Assembly: GCA_021234155.1 (NCBI GenBank)
Contig: JAJEKV010000057.1
Span: 3,689,821-3,753,820 of the forward strand
Origin: Isoetes taiwanensis
Lineage: Eukaryota > Streptophyta > Lycopodiopsida > Isoetales > Isoetaceae
Length of the DNA stretch: 64,000 bases
Direction: 5' to 3'
The notes under the pieces are model-generated. The model made no database searches. It was not told where the DNA came from and saw nothing but the letters and a program-made list of their open reading frames with translations. Both the position numbers and the translations under genes were made by a program. Of the stretch, positions 22,373 to 33,632 are shown one piece after another (the first letter of the stretch is position 1; each line of letters starts with the position of its first letter).

Positions 22373-23818
22373 TTAAAGACCTTTTGTTTTGAGATCACGA
22401 ACAAATGTTTCCAAATTCTTGCAAGAAGATCCGGAGTCCGAATATGCTTTCCTTGCTTCAATCTTAAACCTGCTAGCATTCTGTCTCACTTGCAACCCCT
22501 GTTTTTCTTTCATCAATTTCCCAATCAAATTTGTCACTTCATCTTTTTTGACCAGGTCCTGGTCTTTGCTCCTTGTAATTCTAAACCCAACCTTCCAAAC
22601 ATCTGATATGAAGAAACAGTTCATCCCCTGTTCTGCAATAAAAGGCCATCCAAGCATAGGAACTCCACTGTACAAACTCTCCAAGGTTGAATTCCAACCA
22701 CAATGTGTCAGAAATCCAGCCACAGCGGGATGATTTAGCACTTCAAACTGTGGCGCCCATGAAATAACTAATCCATTATCTTTGTTTCGAGCACAAAAAT
22801 CCGACATAAATTCCTCTGTTTTCTCTGCTAAATTTTGCCTCACAACTAACAAAAATGAGCAGCCGCTCTCTTCTAATCCTTTTGCAAGCTCTTGCAGCTG
22901 CTCCGCAGATAATACCGCAGCACTGCCGAAGGAAACGTAAATCACAGAAGAAGGGGGTTTCGAATCCAACCATTTTATGCATGATTTGTCCTCTTTCCAA
23001 AAGGGCTGAACCGCCTGACCGGAGGTCGAAATTAAGGGGCCTATTGCTAGGCCCTTTGGAAAATAGGACACTATATCTCTGTCTAATTCTTCAAAGGAAT
23101 TAAACAGAAGCCAATCTGCCTTTTTAGCCTGTGAAACTCTCTGAACGGCAGAAGAGATGGCTAGCCCATCTCGTTTCCCAATTTGAAAATCCGCTGGAAA
23201 ATCCGAGATTTTGATAGCGGGAAATCCTGGCATCCAAGTGATTTCCTTATCCGCATCATCTGCAAACACAAATATCTGAATAACCCACAGATTTTAAGAC
23301 ACAATTCGCCAAGTAGAAGCAGCCATTTTACCTTGGGTTTTAACAGGAAGAGACCCTTCGTCAATTAGGCGAAGAAGATGGTCATACAAAGCCAAGGACG
23401 CCGGAGAGGCAGTCCAAAATGCGGCAGAGTAAACGCCCAAATCAAGAGCCACATCCGGCGCCCAATCTAAAAATGGGTCAAAAACTATGCAACATGGTCG
23501 ATTGCTGGTTTCAAAAAGGCGATGCAACAGTTCCGACACTGAAATGCGCAAGGATTTTTTATCGGATCTGATAAATGCGAGAACTTGGGGGTCAGAAACT
23601 GGCCCATGAAATGGATCGGCATAGCTTTCAATTTGAAAAGAAGTGCCATATGATTGGAGCAGGCGATCCTTGAAGGATTGATTTACGGCTAAGGTAATTG
23701 AAAATCCATGGCTGAGCAATTTTCGAGCAAGGGAGATCATGGGAGCTAGATGGCCCTGTGTTGGGAAACACAGAAGCAAAAGATTGAACTTTGAACTTTC
23801 ATTGCCAATTCCGGGCAT
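22373..23818 (-). CDS. UDP-glycosyltransferase (family 1), copy 1
   Basis: There are two exons, 23818-23332 and 23259-22373, with a 72-bp intron (CAAG|GTAAAA ... TTTGCAG|AT). They total 1374 bp, 457 residues, the usual length for plant UGTs. These cytosolic enzymes move sugar from a UDP-sugar to small acceptors. The N-terminal half has PTQGHLAPM with the catalytic His and a later FDPF/LDWAPDVA acceptor-side motif with the partner Asp. The C-terminal half has the PSPG donor box, from WAPQFEVLNHP through THCGWNSTLES to WPFIAEQ. ATG 23818 is chosen because it matches copy 2 and the family start. The frame is intact. The acceptor substrate cannot be told. A near-identical copy lies at 33633-35077 in the opposite orientation. 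Confidence 0.93.
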
Positions 23819-23991
23819 CTCCAAATGGCAGAAAGTTTGGAGCAGATCCCTCAAAATCACTCCTTTGCATTCTTTTTTAAGTCTGTTTGCTTTGTTCTCC
23901 AATCTGTGACTGCCACGTGGCAAAGTTTTAAAACCTGAATATGACAAAAATTTAGGTTTCTTGACGGCGGCAAACAGCATCTAAGATCAGA

Positions 23992-25004
23992 TTTACCCTC
24001 AATTCTGAAAGTTTACCCGGCATTCTAAACAATTTACCCACCATTCCCATCAGTTTACCCAGCATTCATTTTGAACAAATTTACTGCTCACATAATTCAA
24101 CCTACCTGTTTTCTCGTATACAAGAATGTCCATGTAGGGGACATTCCGACGTGGAAGCCACGCGACGCGCGTCAGCGCGGCGGCGTGGCTGACACGCCGG
24201 AATGTCCCCTAAAGGGACATTGTTGCAACGTAAAGTTTAGGTTAGGGTTTATTCTGACAACTCCGACTATGGCGATGGCGCCCTGCTCCGATTTTGGCTC
24301 CGGCGATGGTGCCCTGCTCCGATTTTGGCTCCGGCGATGGCACCCTGTTCCTGCTCCGGCCATGGCGATTTGTGCAGCGGCTCTTTTGTTCCCTCTGTTC
24401 TTAGTTTCTGTTTTTTCTTTCTAACTCTGTTCTTTCTGTGCAGCAACTCCGGCAATGGCTAAGCTTTGCTTTTCTTTTCTTTTCGAAGCTTTTGAAGCTT
24501 TCCTTCTGTGCAGCAACTCTGGCGATGGGTAAGCTTTTCTTTTCTTTTCTTTTCTTTTCGAAGCTTTTTTGAAGCTTTTATTCTTTCAAAGCTTTTCTTT
24601 TCTGAAGTTTTCGAAGCTTTTGAAGATTGCTTTCGTTCTGAAGTCTTCTTTGAAGGAATCTGTAGGTGCTCTGAAGCTTTTTGTTAAGAAATCTGTTGCT
24701 GGTGCTTTGGACCAGAGTTCAATTCCCTGGGCAGTAAATGTTCAATGTTTTGTAAAACTAAAACAAGAAAGCAGAATGCGAGTCAAAATGCAGGTAAAAA
24801 TATTAGAATGCAGGTAAGAATCTGGGAATGCAAGTAAACTTCAGAATGCAGTACATGTAAAAAATTTTAGTATGACGATTAAAAACATAGAATGCAAGCT
24901 AAGAGGAGATTCCGGGAAAGAAAAGATGACACGTGGCGGCAACTCATTGGCGGATTGGCCAGAATGAACCGTAACCAAACTTTACGTTACAAGAAAGGCC
25001 ATTT
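23992..25004. mobile_element. Fold-back / terminal-inverted-repeat DNA element upstream of UGT copy 1
   Basis: Inverted repeats of about 39 bp flank 24211-25004. The left (24211-24250) contains CAACGTAAAGTTTAGGTTAG and the right (24966-25004) is its near-complement. A GC-rich hairpin abuts the left end, with arms AGGGGACATTCCG at 24136 and its complement ending at 24210. Internally, a 31-bp unit GGCGATGGCGCCCTGCTCCG... repeats about 2.8 times from 24271, followed by CTTTT-rich DNA. Four ~20-bp units TTTACCC.GCATTC at 23992-24066 have inverted counterparts (GAATGCAGGTAA) at 24774-24865. No transposase is present. Confidence 0.65.
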
Positions 25005-25334
25005 ACTTCCAGCATGTAAGCAACGCCTCCGCGAACCCCAGGTGCAACGTTTATTGCAATTCTAGAGTGTCCACGTATCATGCCACGTAAGCCAAAATAA
25101 TTTGCAGCCGTCGGATTTCATATTTTTCAATCCAACGGTCATGAATATTCTAAAGAATCCAAGTAATTCTTTATCTCCTTTGTCCTTCATGGTTGTGGCC
25201 TTCTACACCCGGCATATATTCAATCTGGCATGCAGCTCTAACATCATCCTTCTCATCCTTATTATTTTTCAACAGGACCCAGGTAAGAACCAATGCTGGG
25301 TTTACGTATTTTGGTGGGTTACAGGTGGGGATTT

Positions 25335-25764
25335 TGTAATCCCTTATAATGCATATGCAAAAGGGGAGATCATGTCTCGCCAGAGATTCTAGAGAATGGA
25401 TGGCTAATTTTGTTACCATTTCTGCAACAATTAAGAACAGATAAGGTGCCAAGGGGCAACCTTGTCTAACCCCCCTTCTACATTCAAACAATTTAGTAAG
25501 AGTGTCATTTATAATAATTGATGATGAGGCCATGGCATTCATTCTCCATATCTGATCATATATATTGTCCAAGAATCCCATGTGACTCACGGCTTTCTTT
25601 AAAAACTCCCAATTTATAGTATCATATGCTCTTTTGAAGTCTAGCTTCAAAAGCATGCATTTCTGCCCAGATAATTTGTTCCAGTGTAGCTCTTGACTGT
25701 AATTAGATGACAGATATTCAAATAATTCTTTCATCTTAGTCAATACACTAATTGCAAATTGCAA
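25335..25764 (-). mobile_element. L1-type LINE reverse transcriptase fragment
   Basis: The minus-strand frame holds MLLKLDFKRAYDTINWEFLK then RRGVRQGCPLAPYLFLIVAE, matching motifs of the LINE ORF2 at 7200-7450. The fragment stops before the YADD motif and lacks everything upstream, so it is truncated at both ends. The frame continues open but without homology to 25171. Confidence 0.85.
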
Positions 25765-27425
25765 TCAATAAATTTTCGCATGATTTATCTCATGCATTTA
25801 GCAATCTCTATGTGAACTCAATACCATTCCGAACAACAAAGATAACACAGATTATGCATCATTTAACTCATGCATTTGCCGTGTCCATAATATGCTGGCA
25901 GGATGGAAACAATGCCTTCAACATGAAGCAAACGTGACCTTTTGAACATAGAAGGTTTCATGGCACATAAAATACAGCCATTGTGGTGGTAAAGCTAGAA
26001 GACATTCTGCTTCTTCAACAAATAATAGATCACTTGCAGGATTAAATCTGTTATGACCATGACTGTGAACAATGAGCACTCCATGAATTATAGAGATTAT
26101 GGACATGAATAAATGCATGACCATAAGCAAATGCGTGTCTTACCTCTATATAGCTCTTCCAAGTGCCTATAAAAGATGTGAACTGGGTGTTGCTTTGATG
26201 CTAGCAAACTATGTAAATGGATTCTACCCTCTAGGGTAAAAAATGACCTTAATACACATGCAAATTATCACAAAAATAGGATAAGTGCATGTTTTACCTC
26301 TCTATTGATCTTCCAAATGATAATGAAATCTGAATTGAGCCATTCTACACCAGCAAAACTGATTCTACCTGCTAGAAAAAAGGCAACCATATAAAAATCT
26401 AAGAAACAGGATGTTCACATACTTCATGCACCACCCATCTCTGTACTATAACAACTGGACAATAGGAGTAGGGGAAAGAAGAAGAAGTGTTGGGGATTTC
26501 CATTCTAGCAACTTGTGTTAATAAAAGCAATGGAATGTGGAGGTGCATGCATTTAATAACAGGAAACAAAGCATTGACAAAAATGCAATAGGCCACATTA
26601 ATAGCAATTTGATGGACTCGTTCTGCAAGTGCATGATAAAAAATGGTAGATGGCCATGTATTTGATCATAATTATATAGAAAATGGCTTATCAGACATGT
26701 GCTACCAAATATAGAGATGAAAGTATATTCTTGGAAAACAAAGTCTGGAGAAAACCTTGGAGAATGAGTTTTGGAGATGAAACTTATATTCAGAACAAAA
26801 TTGTGAAGACAATGTAAGAGCTTATAGAAAAACCTTAGTACAAATATGAGCCAGGCTGAGATTGAATTCATATCATCATGCTTATTAAGTTTGTACTAGT
26901 TAATAGATTGCTTCTCGTCCAATATCTGTAGATTTCATCCTAGATCTATAATTTCATATTGAAACAAATAATGGACATGGATCTAAATCAACAGAGCAGA
27001 AATTAAATAGGCAACCCTAAGTTAATAAGAGACACAGACCTACTGCTTCATTTGCTTGTAATTAAAGATTAGGCTCAAGCAGATTAATCATGTGACAGAG
27101 CTTTGAAGAGCATTGAAGCTTGTCCATATGGAAAAAAAAAAAAAAAAGAAAAGAAAAAAAAGGATTTTAGCTTGAGTGACAGGCGAACCATTACAACTTA
27201 TGAAAATTAATTTGTGTAGAATTGGTTTTCCACACCCGAATGATCAACACCATTGTAATCATCAACTTGAAGAAGATTGCTTTTGAACCTGCAGAAGATT
27301 AAACTTGACATCAAAATGAGAGATTAGAAAGTGGTTATTGCCCACCTATTTGCATACTTTTAAAACAGGGCCTGTTTTCTAAAATGTCATCGATTCACGT
27401 AGCGGATCGACATTCTTGCACAAAA
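25765..27425. other. AT-rich intergenic DNA
   Basis: No gene is recognised. An A-rich tract at 27126-27160 could be the tail of a short retroposed sequence, but I cannot define its body. Confidence 0.4.
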
Positions 27426-27429
27426 CGAG

Positions 27430-27470
27430 CATGCATGCATTGCATGCGTCGCATGCATACATCACATGCA
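27430..27470. promoter_or_regulatory. Dense cluster of RY (CATGCA) elements
   Basis: Four CATGCA(T) motifs and one CATGCG variant fall within 41 bp. RY/Sph elements bind B3-domain factors of the ABI3/FUS3/LEC2 type in plant seed promoters. A TATTTATT lies about 40 bp downstream. No intact downstream gene follows, because a Ty3/gypsy fragment begins near 27713. It is therefore either a relic promoter or a chance alternating purine-pyrimidine repeat. Confidence 0.4.
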
Positions 27471-27712
27471 TTTTTAGGCCGTTCATCAGGGTGGGGGATC
27501 GCTATTTATTGCAGAGTTCTTCATCGACGTTTCATCGGCACTTTCTCATCTCTCAGCAGTATCCATGGCTTCTATTCTTTGATCTCATGCGGAGGAGGGG
27601 CTTCTTCTTGCATGAGCTACTCTTTCTTGACCTTTCATATCCTTTCTAACCTCTTCTATCTTTGCCCTTTTGTCCGGCATAGGACAATCTTCAACTTTTC
27701 TCCTCAGATCTA

Positions 27713-28976
27713 GTATTTGAAGTTCTCTGGTATCGAGATGTTGTTGGTTTCATGCGAGTCGCAGTGCAAGAATATCGGGATGGCACGATAATCAATGCAC
27801 ATTCGCATTGATCCGTCCTTTTTCTTGACTAGAATGATAGGAGCACCATAAGGGGATTTGCTAGGTCTCACAAACCCTTTGGCTAGCAGCTCATGAACCT
27901 GTTTTTTAACCTCCTCTTGTTCCAATATGGACAATCTATAAGGGCTAGAAACACGGGTTTGGATCCAGGCTCTAAATCAATCTTATATTCTATCTCTCTA
28001 CTAGGGGGAAGACCTTCAGGCAGTTCCTCAGCACTCATATGACAGCACTCAAAAGCAGGATAACATTCATCAATAAATAGAAGAAAACATTGATTGGAAG
28101 ATTTACGTACCAGTTTCTTGACCAGAAGCGACGACACGATCTTGGAAGCTTCTGTGAAAGGACTCCCTTGCAGATAAATCTCACGTCCATCGTGCTTCAG
28201 CGTCACCTGGTGAGTGTTCCAATCTATTGCGGTAGGCTTAACCCGCTGCAACCATGTTATCCCCAACACCACATCATATCGGCCAACATCCAAGAGGTCA
28301 AAATCGAGCTTTTCCTGGTAGTCTTGAATACACAAGGGCCCCCCAACAGTTTTACGATCCTCCATCTGAGAATCGTTCACAAAAGGACCATCTGCCTTGT
28401 ACTTATTAGTCTTTACACAAGGTAGGTGCAGTTCTTCCACCAACTTAGAAGAGCCACAATCCAATAATACCACAACGTTTCGGCCCGTGATTCTGCCCAA
28501 GAATCTAATCACCCGTCCAGCAAACATGTCCATGACGTCCTTGCTTGCAGGCTTATCCAGCGCGCACAGCTCTTCCATGGCAATGGCTGAAACCGTCTTA
28601 GATTCCAATATTTCTTCAGCCTTTTCAGTCACGTTTGCTTTCTTGTTATCAGCTTTCTTGTTCTGTGGCTGAGAGCATTCACAACTAATGTGCCCAGGCT
28701 CCCCACACCTATAGCAGAAAATTCCCTTTTTGGGACCACTGGACTTAGAGTCCGCCTTACGCTTGTTGCACTCTCCACCTGCAGACTTAGACTTAGGCTG
28801 CTCAGACTTTTTCTTCTTGAAAAACCTGTTTTTCTTCTTTGAGAACTTCCGAGACGTCCTCTTAAAGGACTCATTCTCTTCCTCGAGCCAACATTGTTGC
28901 CCTCTCAAAATCCTTGGGCTTCAACCCAATTATCTGCTTCTTGAGAGCAACACTAGATAGACCACCTAGGAAGAAG
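27713..28976 (-). mobile_element. Ty3/gypsy gag-protease-RT fragment
   Basis: Minus-strand order is: the gag end with a zinc knuckle CYRCGEPGHISCEC, a basic linker, a protease-like LLDCGSS (the usual D-T/S-G triad is D-C-G here) and YDVVLGITWLQ. The reverse transcriptase start follows, [19 protein letters not shown], then [20 protein letters not shown]. The middle frame is open for 341 codons (28908-27883), with a frame change near 27900. The rest of RT, RNase H and integrase are missing at 27713, and gag is truncated near 28976. Confidence 0.88.
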
Positions 28977-29792
28977 TCAACCTGCCAAGCCTAGGACAAG
29001 CCTCCAACCCTGTGGATATAACCTCGTATCTTAATACATGAAAGCCACGTATACAGATAACAAGATGACAACATAAGATAATTACACACACATGTATGCC
29101 CGCCAGCTATCAAACAGCCTGCACAAGCTTCCATGTGTTAGTAACATTCATAAGAGTTATCCAGTAGTGTCAACATGAAGCAATGACTGACGGACTGCAA
29201 GAAGACACATATGGAATCCACCACATGCACCATAGTATCTGCTAAGCATACACACCCCACCATATATAGATAGTACCTCGTCTAGAACCCCCGCGCTGGT
29301 GGATCTAATGTCAAGGAGAAACTGCAGGCATCATAAGGACCCAGGCTACCAGACTGTTGGTTCCACCTGCCACTGTCCCATACCAGCGACCGGCTTTACC
29401 TCACAAGTACCTATGACCCTATTCCGACAAGCCATGCTTATCTATAACTATGCCATGCACAAAACTCCCTTGGGTAGCACTTACTGCTAATCCCAGTATC
29501 ACTAAGATACTGTAATCGTGGAGCATAGCTCCACCATGGATAACTTGCCTTCACTGGACTATTGATAGATACATGACATCGTCCCATACCGACATCATCT
29601 ATCTACCGCACCAGCACTCACAAGATAATCCAATAGGGGAAGCACACACTTACCCTTACCGGAGAATAAGTAGAGGCCAATGCTCAGTAGTAGATATGGA
29701 CTAGCACTGCTCTAGCAAGGAGCAGCCCAGAGCATGCTTAAGGCTTCACTTAAGCTGATACTAGAGAGTTAGCAAAGAGAGCATCATAATTT
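28977..29792. other. Unassigned, possibly retroelement-derived
   Basis: There is no open frame of note. The composition differs from the surrounding AT-rich DNA. It may be leader or LTR sequence of either neighbouring element, but I found no matching repeat or terminal TG...CA pair. Confidence 0.3.
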
Positions 29793-31041
29793 AGAGGGCA
29801 CCCGGATTCATGGTAGCATGATCTGCCATAACTGAACTAGATTTCTCCAACAACAAAGAACTAACCACAATCAAATTTTCCATGTGCTCAATTTCTGGAG
29901 CTTTTGAAACTGCTTGCTCCGCTCCTCTTAATTTAGCATCTCTTCCGGCATATATGGGCTTCAATTAGCCCTGCTTAACAGTTTCTATAGCTTCTTCTGC
30001 CGCTCCACCTGACGATGGCATTGAATCTACCTTCATAGGGAACAAATTAGAATGGGTATTCATTATTCTTTTCCTTGTAAGGAGTACCTTTCCACAACGA
30101 CATCTTTCTCTGCCTTTTCTTCTTGTGGATCCGTCTGATCATTGCTAGGGATTCTATCTTCAAATTGGATGCTTTCTGCTCCATCTTGATGCTCAACAAA
30201 GTCTTCTGGCAATGGTTTACAATTCAGCATCACAATTCCATCCAAACCTTTAGCAGCCGCCAGGTATCCAAAGGGATTCTTTAACCCCATCATTTTTCTT
30301 AGTCCTGTGGGCTTCAACCGTGTACCCATTAAAGCCAGATTTTGCTTGTAATTTTTCAGCAGCCTCTTCAAGGGCAACAGAATTTTCTGCCACTAGCCTA
30401 ATCCGGCCTGATGTGGGCATCTGCATTGGCCTAATCTGGTCTGATGTGGGCATCTGCATCTCTCCTTCATGGCTAACGGGAGCATTAATCTGGGCCCCTT
30501 CCCTCTGGACAACGAAGTCTTCAAGAACTTTGCCTTCTATCTCGGCCCTATAACTTCCTGCTTCAGCAACTAAAACTCTGCTTGGTTCTTCTTGATTTAG
30601 AAAATAATCCTCCAGCCGTGCATTCTTCTGTCTTTATCTGCAGAATCTTGCATTCTTCAAGAAGCTCTTCTTCCTCCCTGATAATTTCATCAAAGAAAGA
30701 GCTCTTCCAAAATTCTTCTCCTTCCATAGTCAAACAATCTAATTCTTCAAATCCCTTACTTCTATCTGATTGCATTGCTTAATGTTTAAGTCTTCTTCCA
30801 AGATCGATTCAGAGCTCAGGCTTTGATACCATGTTAAGTTCCAGAATGGTGAAGAATAGGTAGATGAGATTGAATAATGTGTATGAGCCAAACGTGGTAT
30901 ACAAAACATATATAGACACACCTTTACACCTAAGGACACGACTCTTCATCTTACTGGGATTGCCACCTCAGCGTGGTCACATGGCTCGCGCCATGTCATC
31001 AATCCTTGATCTATATGATCATCATAACCTATATTCTAACA
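29793..31041 (-). mobile_element. Short-LTR (TRIM-like) retroelement remnant
   Basis: A 210-bp LTR (31041-30832) starts TGTTAGAATATAGG, contains TCTATATATG and ends CTTAACA. It directly abuts the primer-binding site TGGTATCAAAGCC (30831-30819), a one-base variant of the tRNA-iMet site. Downstream are broken frames. One starts at ATG 30775 (Glu-rich, DEIIREEEELLEECK), then a segment at 30459-30250 (ALEEAAEKLQAKSGFNGYTV) and another at 30377-30063 (NPFGYLAAAKGLDGIVMLN). A 30-bp direct repeat (ATGTGGGCATCTGCAT) lies at 30410-30460. No polymerase and no second LTR are visible. Confidence 0.6.
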
Positions 31042-31396
31042 GTTGAAGGCCCCATTTTTTTATGGAGATCGCGAGTAGAGATTAGATATCATTGTTTGTG
31101 GAGACAACTTTGCTGTGAATTTTGAGCCTAACAACAAGGAGAAGATAGACTTTTATATTTTAAAATGCACTAGAACAAAGCATGCTATAGAAAAAGCATA
31201 CAAGAATCCTTGGGGACAAAGAGAATTGAAGTTAGCAACAAACAAAAAATATGAAGTATTAGAAGTTATAATTAACAATAATACCTATGTGAACCACAAA
31301 TTTTTGTCTTCTTTGTAGTCGACCTTATTTTCCTTTTCTTGAATTTTGCAGTCCTTTCAGTTTTGAAGTCACTGTTTGCTGATTTATCGTACAAAA
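31042..31396. other. Intergenic, no gene recognised
   Basis: A short plus-strand ORF at 31115-31318 has no recognisable features. Confidence 0.35.
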
Positions 31397-32540
31397 TTAT
31401 GTTGTTATTATCTTCATTTTTTTGTTGGTCACTTTGCACACTTTCTTAATTTGAACACTATCAAACACTTCAATTTCTTCTTCATCATCATAGTTAGAAT
31501 CATCTTCATTGACAGTATATTCTTCGAATCCCAATTCCTGCAATATACTATTTGGAACCTCCTGTTTACAATAGGGAACCATGCGATGCATAGTTTTCAG
31601 CATAGCAGAGAAATAAAACACATGGTATTTATGTCCACCTTTGCTAATTTTAACATGCAGCTCATAATCTTCATGAAAACAAAGGCCATATCCTGATAGA
31701 CATCACTAGTTAGTAAAGGTAAACAATAAACACCTATACCCCCAGCTCCATTCGAGATTTGGTACTATCACTTTCTTGCGGCATGTATGAAATATGCTTT
31801 GCCTTTGCATGCCACTATGTCATGGCTATTCCACAGGATGTTATTTCATCCTTCAGCTTATTGATTTTAGCACGAATCACCTCTTCCCTTTAGAATCATC
31901 TGTTGAATGGTTGTTTCCAAAAGTTCACACATAACAACTTTTTCATCATTCTTCAGTTTTACAATAGCATTAAGCTCCTCGGGGAAATCACGTTCAAGGT
32001 CTTGTCCTGGCCTTTAGTTTGAACTTGATATTCTCATATATAGCTTTACAAGATATGGCTGTGCCAACAACAACACCTTCTTTTCTCAATAAAGATTCTT
32101 GCTTTGATAAGAGCTTGTCCTCTGCCTCTTTCTTCATTTCCGATAGCTTACTTAAGTGGCATTACTATTCCAGCAACAACTGCTGCTTTCTCTCTTAGAA
32201 ATCTGGCGCTCAGATGTTTGAGAAGCATCTGCAGCAAAACTGGTCTAGTGCACTTTGAACTCTTCACGATTTGCGAAAGCTCATTGGATATTGCTCCAAG
32301 CAACGGTCCGAGCAAATGTGACCCTAACCTAGTTGTTTGTAGGCTTATTTTTCTGATAAGTCCTTTCCAGAAGATCATGCAACAGAGTGGAGACATGGGG
32401 TCGAATAAATTTCAAGTTGACCTTTCCTTTTCTAAGGGACCTCTGCCAAACATCAAGAAAATCACATTTGAAAACATCCTTGACTTCAATTCCTTCGGTT
32501 TCTTCCCGTCATTACACAAACCCTTGTTTACGTGAAATTC
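31397..32540 (-). pseudogene. Degraded coiled-coil gene, unidentified
   Basis: Several minus-strand segments read like coding sequence in shifting frames. They include TRLGSHLLGPLLGAISNELS (about 32340-32280), KLSEMKKEAEDKLLSKQESL (near 32140), RDFPEELNAIVKLKNDEKV (near 31980) and an acidic segment with NEDDSNYDDEEEIEVF (near 31480). Stops and frame changes separate them, so this is a decayed gene or a set of exons with lost splice sites. No family is recognised. Confidence 0.4.
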
Positions 32541-32777
32541 ATACTCGGTTCTTGCAAAAAGCAATTCATGTACTAACATAACACAAAGTTTTCTTGATGA
32601 AATTGAGAAGCGAAATCGAAAAGCACAAGTTTTTTAAGATAAATTATCTCGCTAGATTTGATCGCCATAGCAGCTTGAGAAATGGCTTGAGGCACTCATT
32701 GCTACATTCTCTGAAGAGGTTGCAGCTAGGAAAGGTAGATTGGACTATACATCTTGCTCTTTGAAAAGATTGTATAA

Positions 32778-32883
32778 GGTAACCTGCGCCACTAGAAGGT
32801 TTCTGGAAGAAACCTGGCGGCGCTGCCGCGAGTGGCGTCGTCGCAAGATTCCTTCCAGAAACCTTCTGGTGGCGCAGGTTACC
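32778..32883. repeat. 31-bp near-perfect hairpin
   Basis: Arms 32778-32808 and 32853-32883 (starting GGTAACCTGCGCCAC) are complementary, with a single T:G pair, around a 44-bp GC-rich loop that can fold further. It may be a small fold-back transposon or a source of hairpin small RNA. Confidence 0.85.
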
Positions 32884-33060
32884 ATACGTGGCCTTCACGA
32901 CCCACAGATTACCTCGCATCCCTTGTTTTCTGTTTTTTTTAGTATCAGAGCTCGAATGCCATCTGAATCCACTGTTTCTTGTCTTGATTTTTAGGTCGAT
33001 CTTGATTTTTTTGGCGAAGATCGGCTATGGCAGTTGATGTAGGGCTTGCAAGCTTCTGGT

Positions 33061-33163
33061 TATGGCTCAAGGCATAAAATAGTCCGGCTATAGCATGAAA
33101 CAACTTATAGAATGGCTCAGGGCATAAAATAGTCTGGCTATGGCATGAAACAACTTATAGAAC
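33061..33163. repeat. Tandem duplication of ~51 bp
   Basis: Two adjacent copies contain GGCATAAAATAGTC and GGCTATGGCATGAAACAACT, differing at a few positions. No gene is recognised between 32884 and 33560. Confidence 0.85.
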
Positions 33164-33632
33164 TTCGGAACAGAGAGATCCGGAATTATGGATGGCAAAG
33201 AACTGCTTCGCGGAACAGAGCTATCTGGGCGAAGCTATGGCAAAGAAGTGAAAATGCAGCCAAGCTATGGTAGAGCCCTTTCAAGATGGACTATTTGACA
33301 ACTCTATTGGCGGCACCACTAAACCGCCGCTAGAAAAAACACCCAAGAATTACTTGAAACTAAAAATAGTTGTAACCTCCAAGTAATCTGTCATGAAGGT
33401 TACTATAATGTGAAATGTAAACATGAATATACCAAGTTACATTGAAGACGTATCACTCTTTATAACCATTAGAAAGTCTCGTCAATATGGACTTCCTCTC
33501 GCAGTGGCAAGTTCTAAACCTCTAAATAAAAATAAATAAAATTTTTACGTTGATAGCCAAGGAGACAGACTTAAAAAGAAATACAAAGGAGTGATTTTGA
33601 GGGATCTGCTCCAAACTTTCTGCCATTTGGAG

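Noticed and set aside
27384-27713. Plus-strand ORF of 109 codons over the RY cluster
   Set aside because: The frame is Cys/Ser/Phe-rich with no domain and runs straight into the gypsy fragment.
30063-30459. LINE ORF1 (DUF4283) assignment for these frames
   Set aside because: No zinc knuckle or DUF4283 motif could be seen; the adjacent LTR and primer site argue for an LTR-element interior instead.
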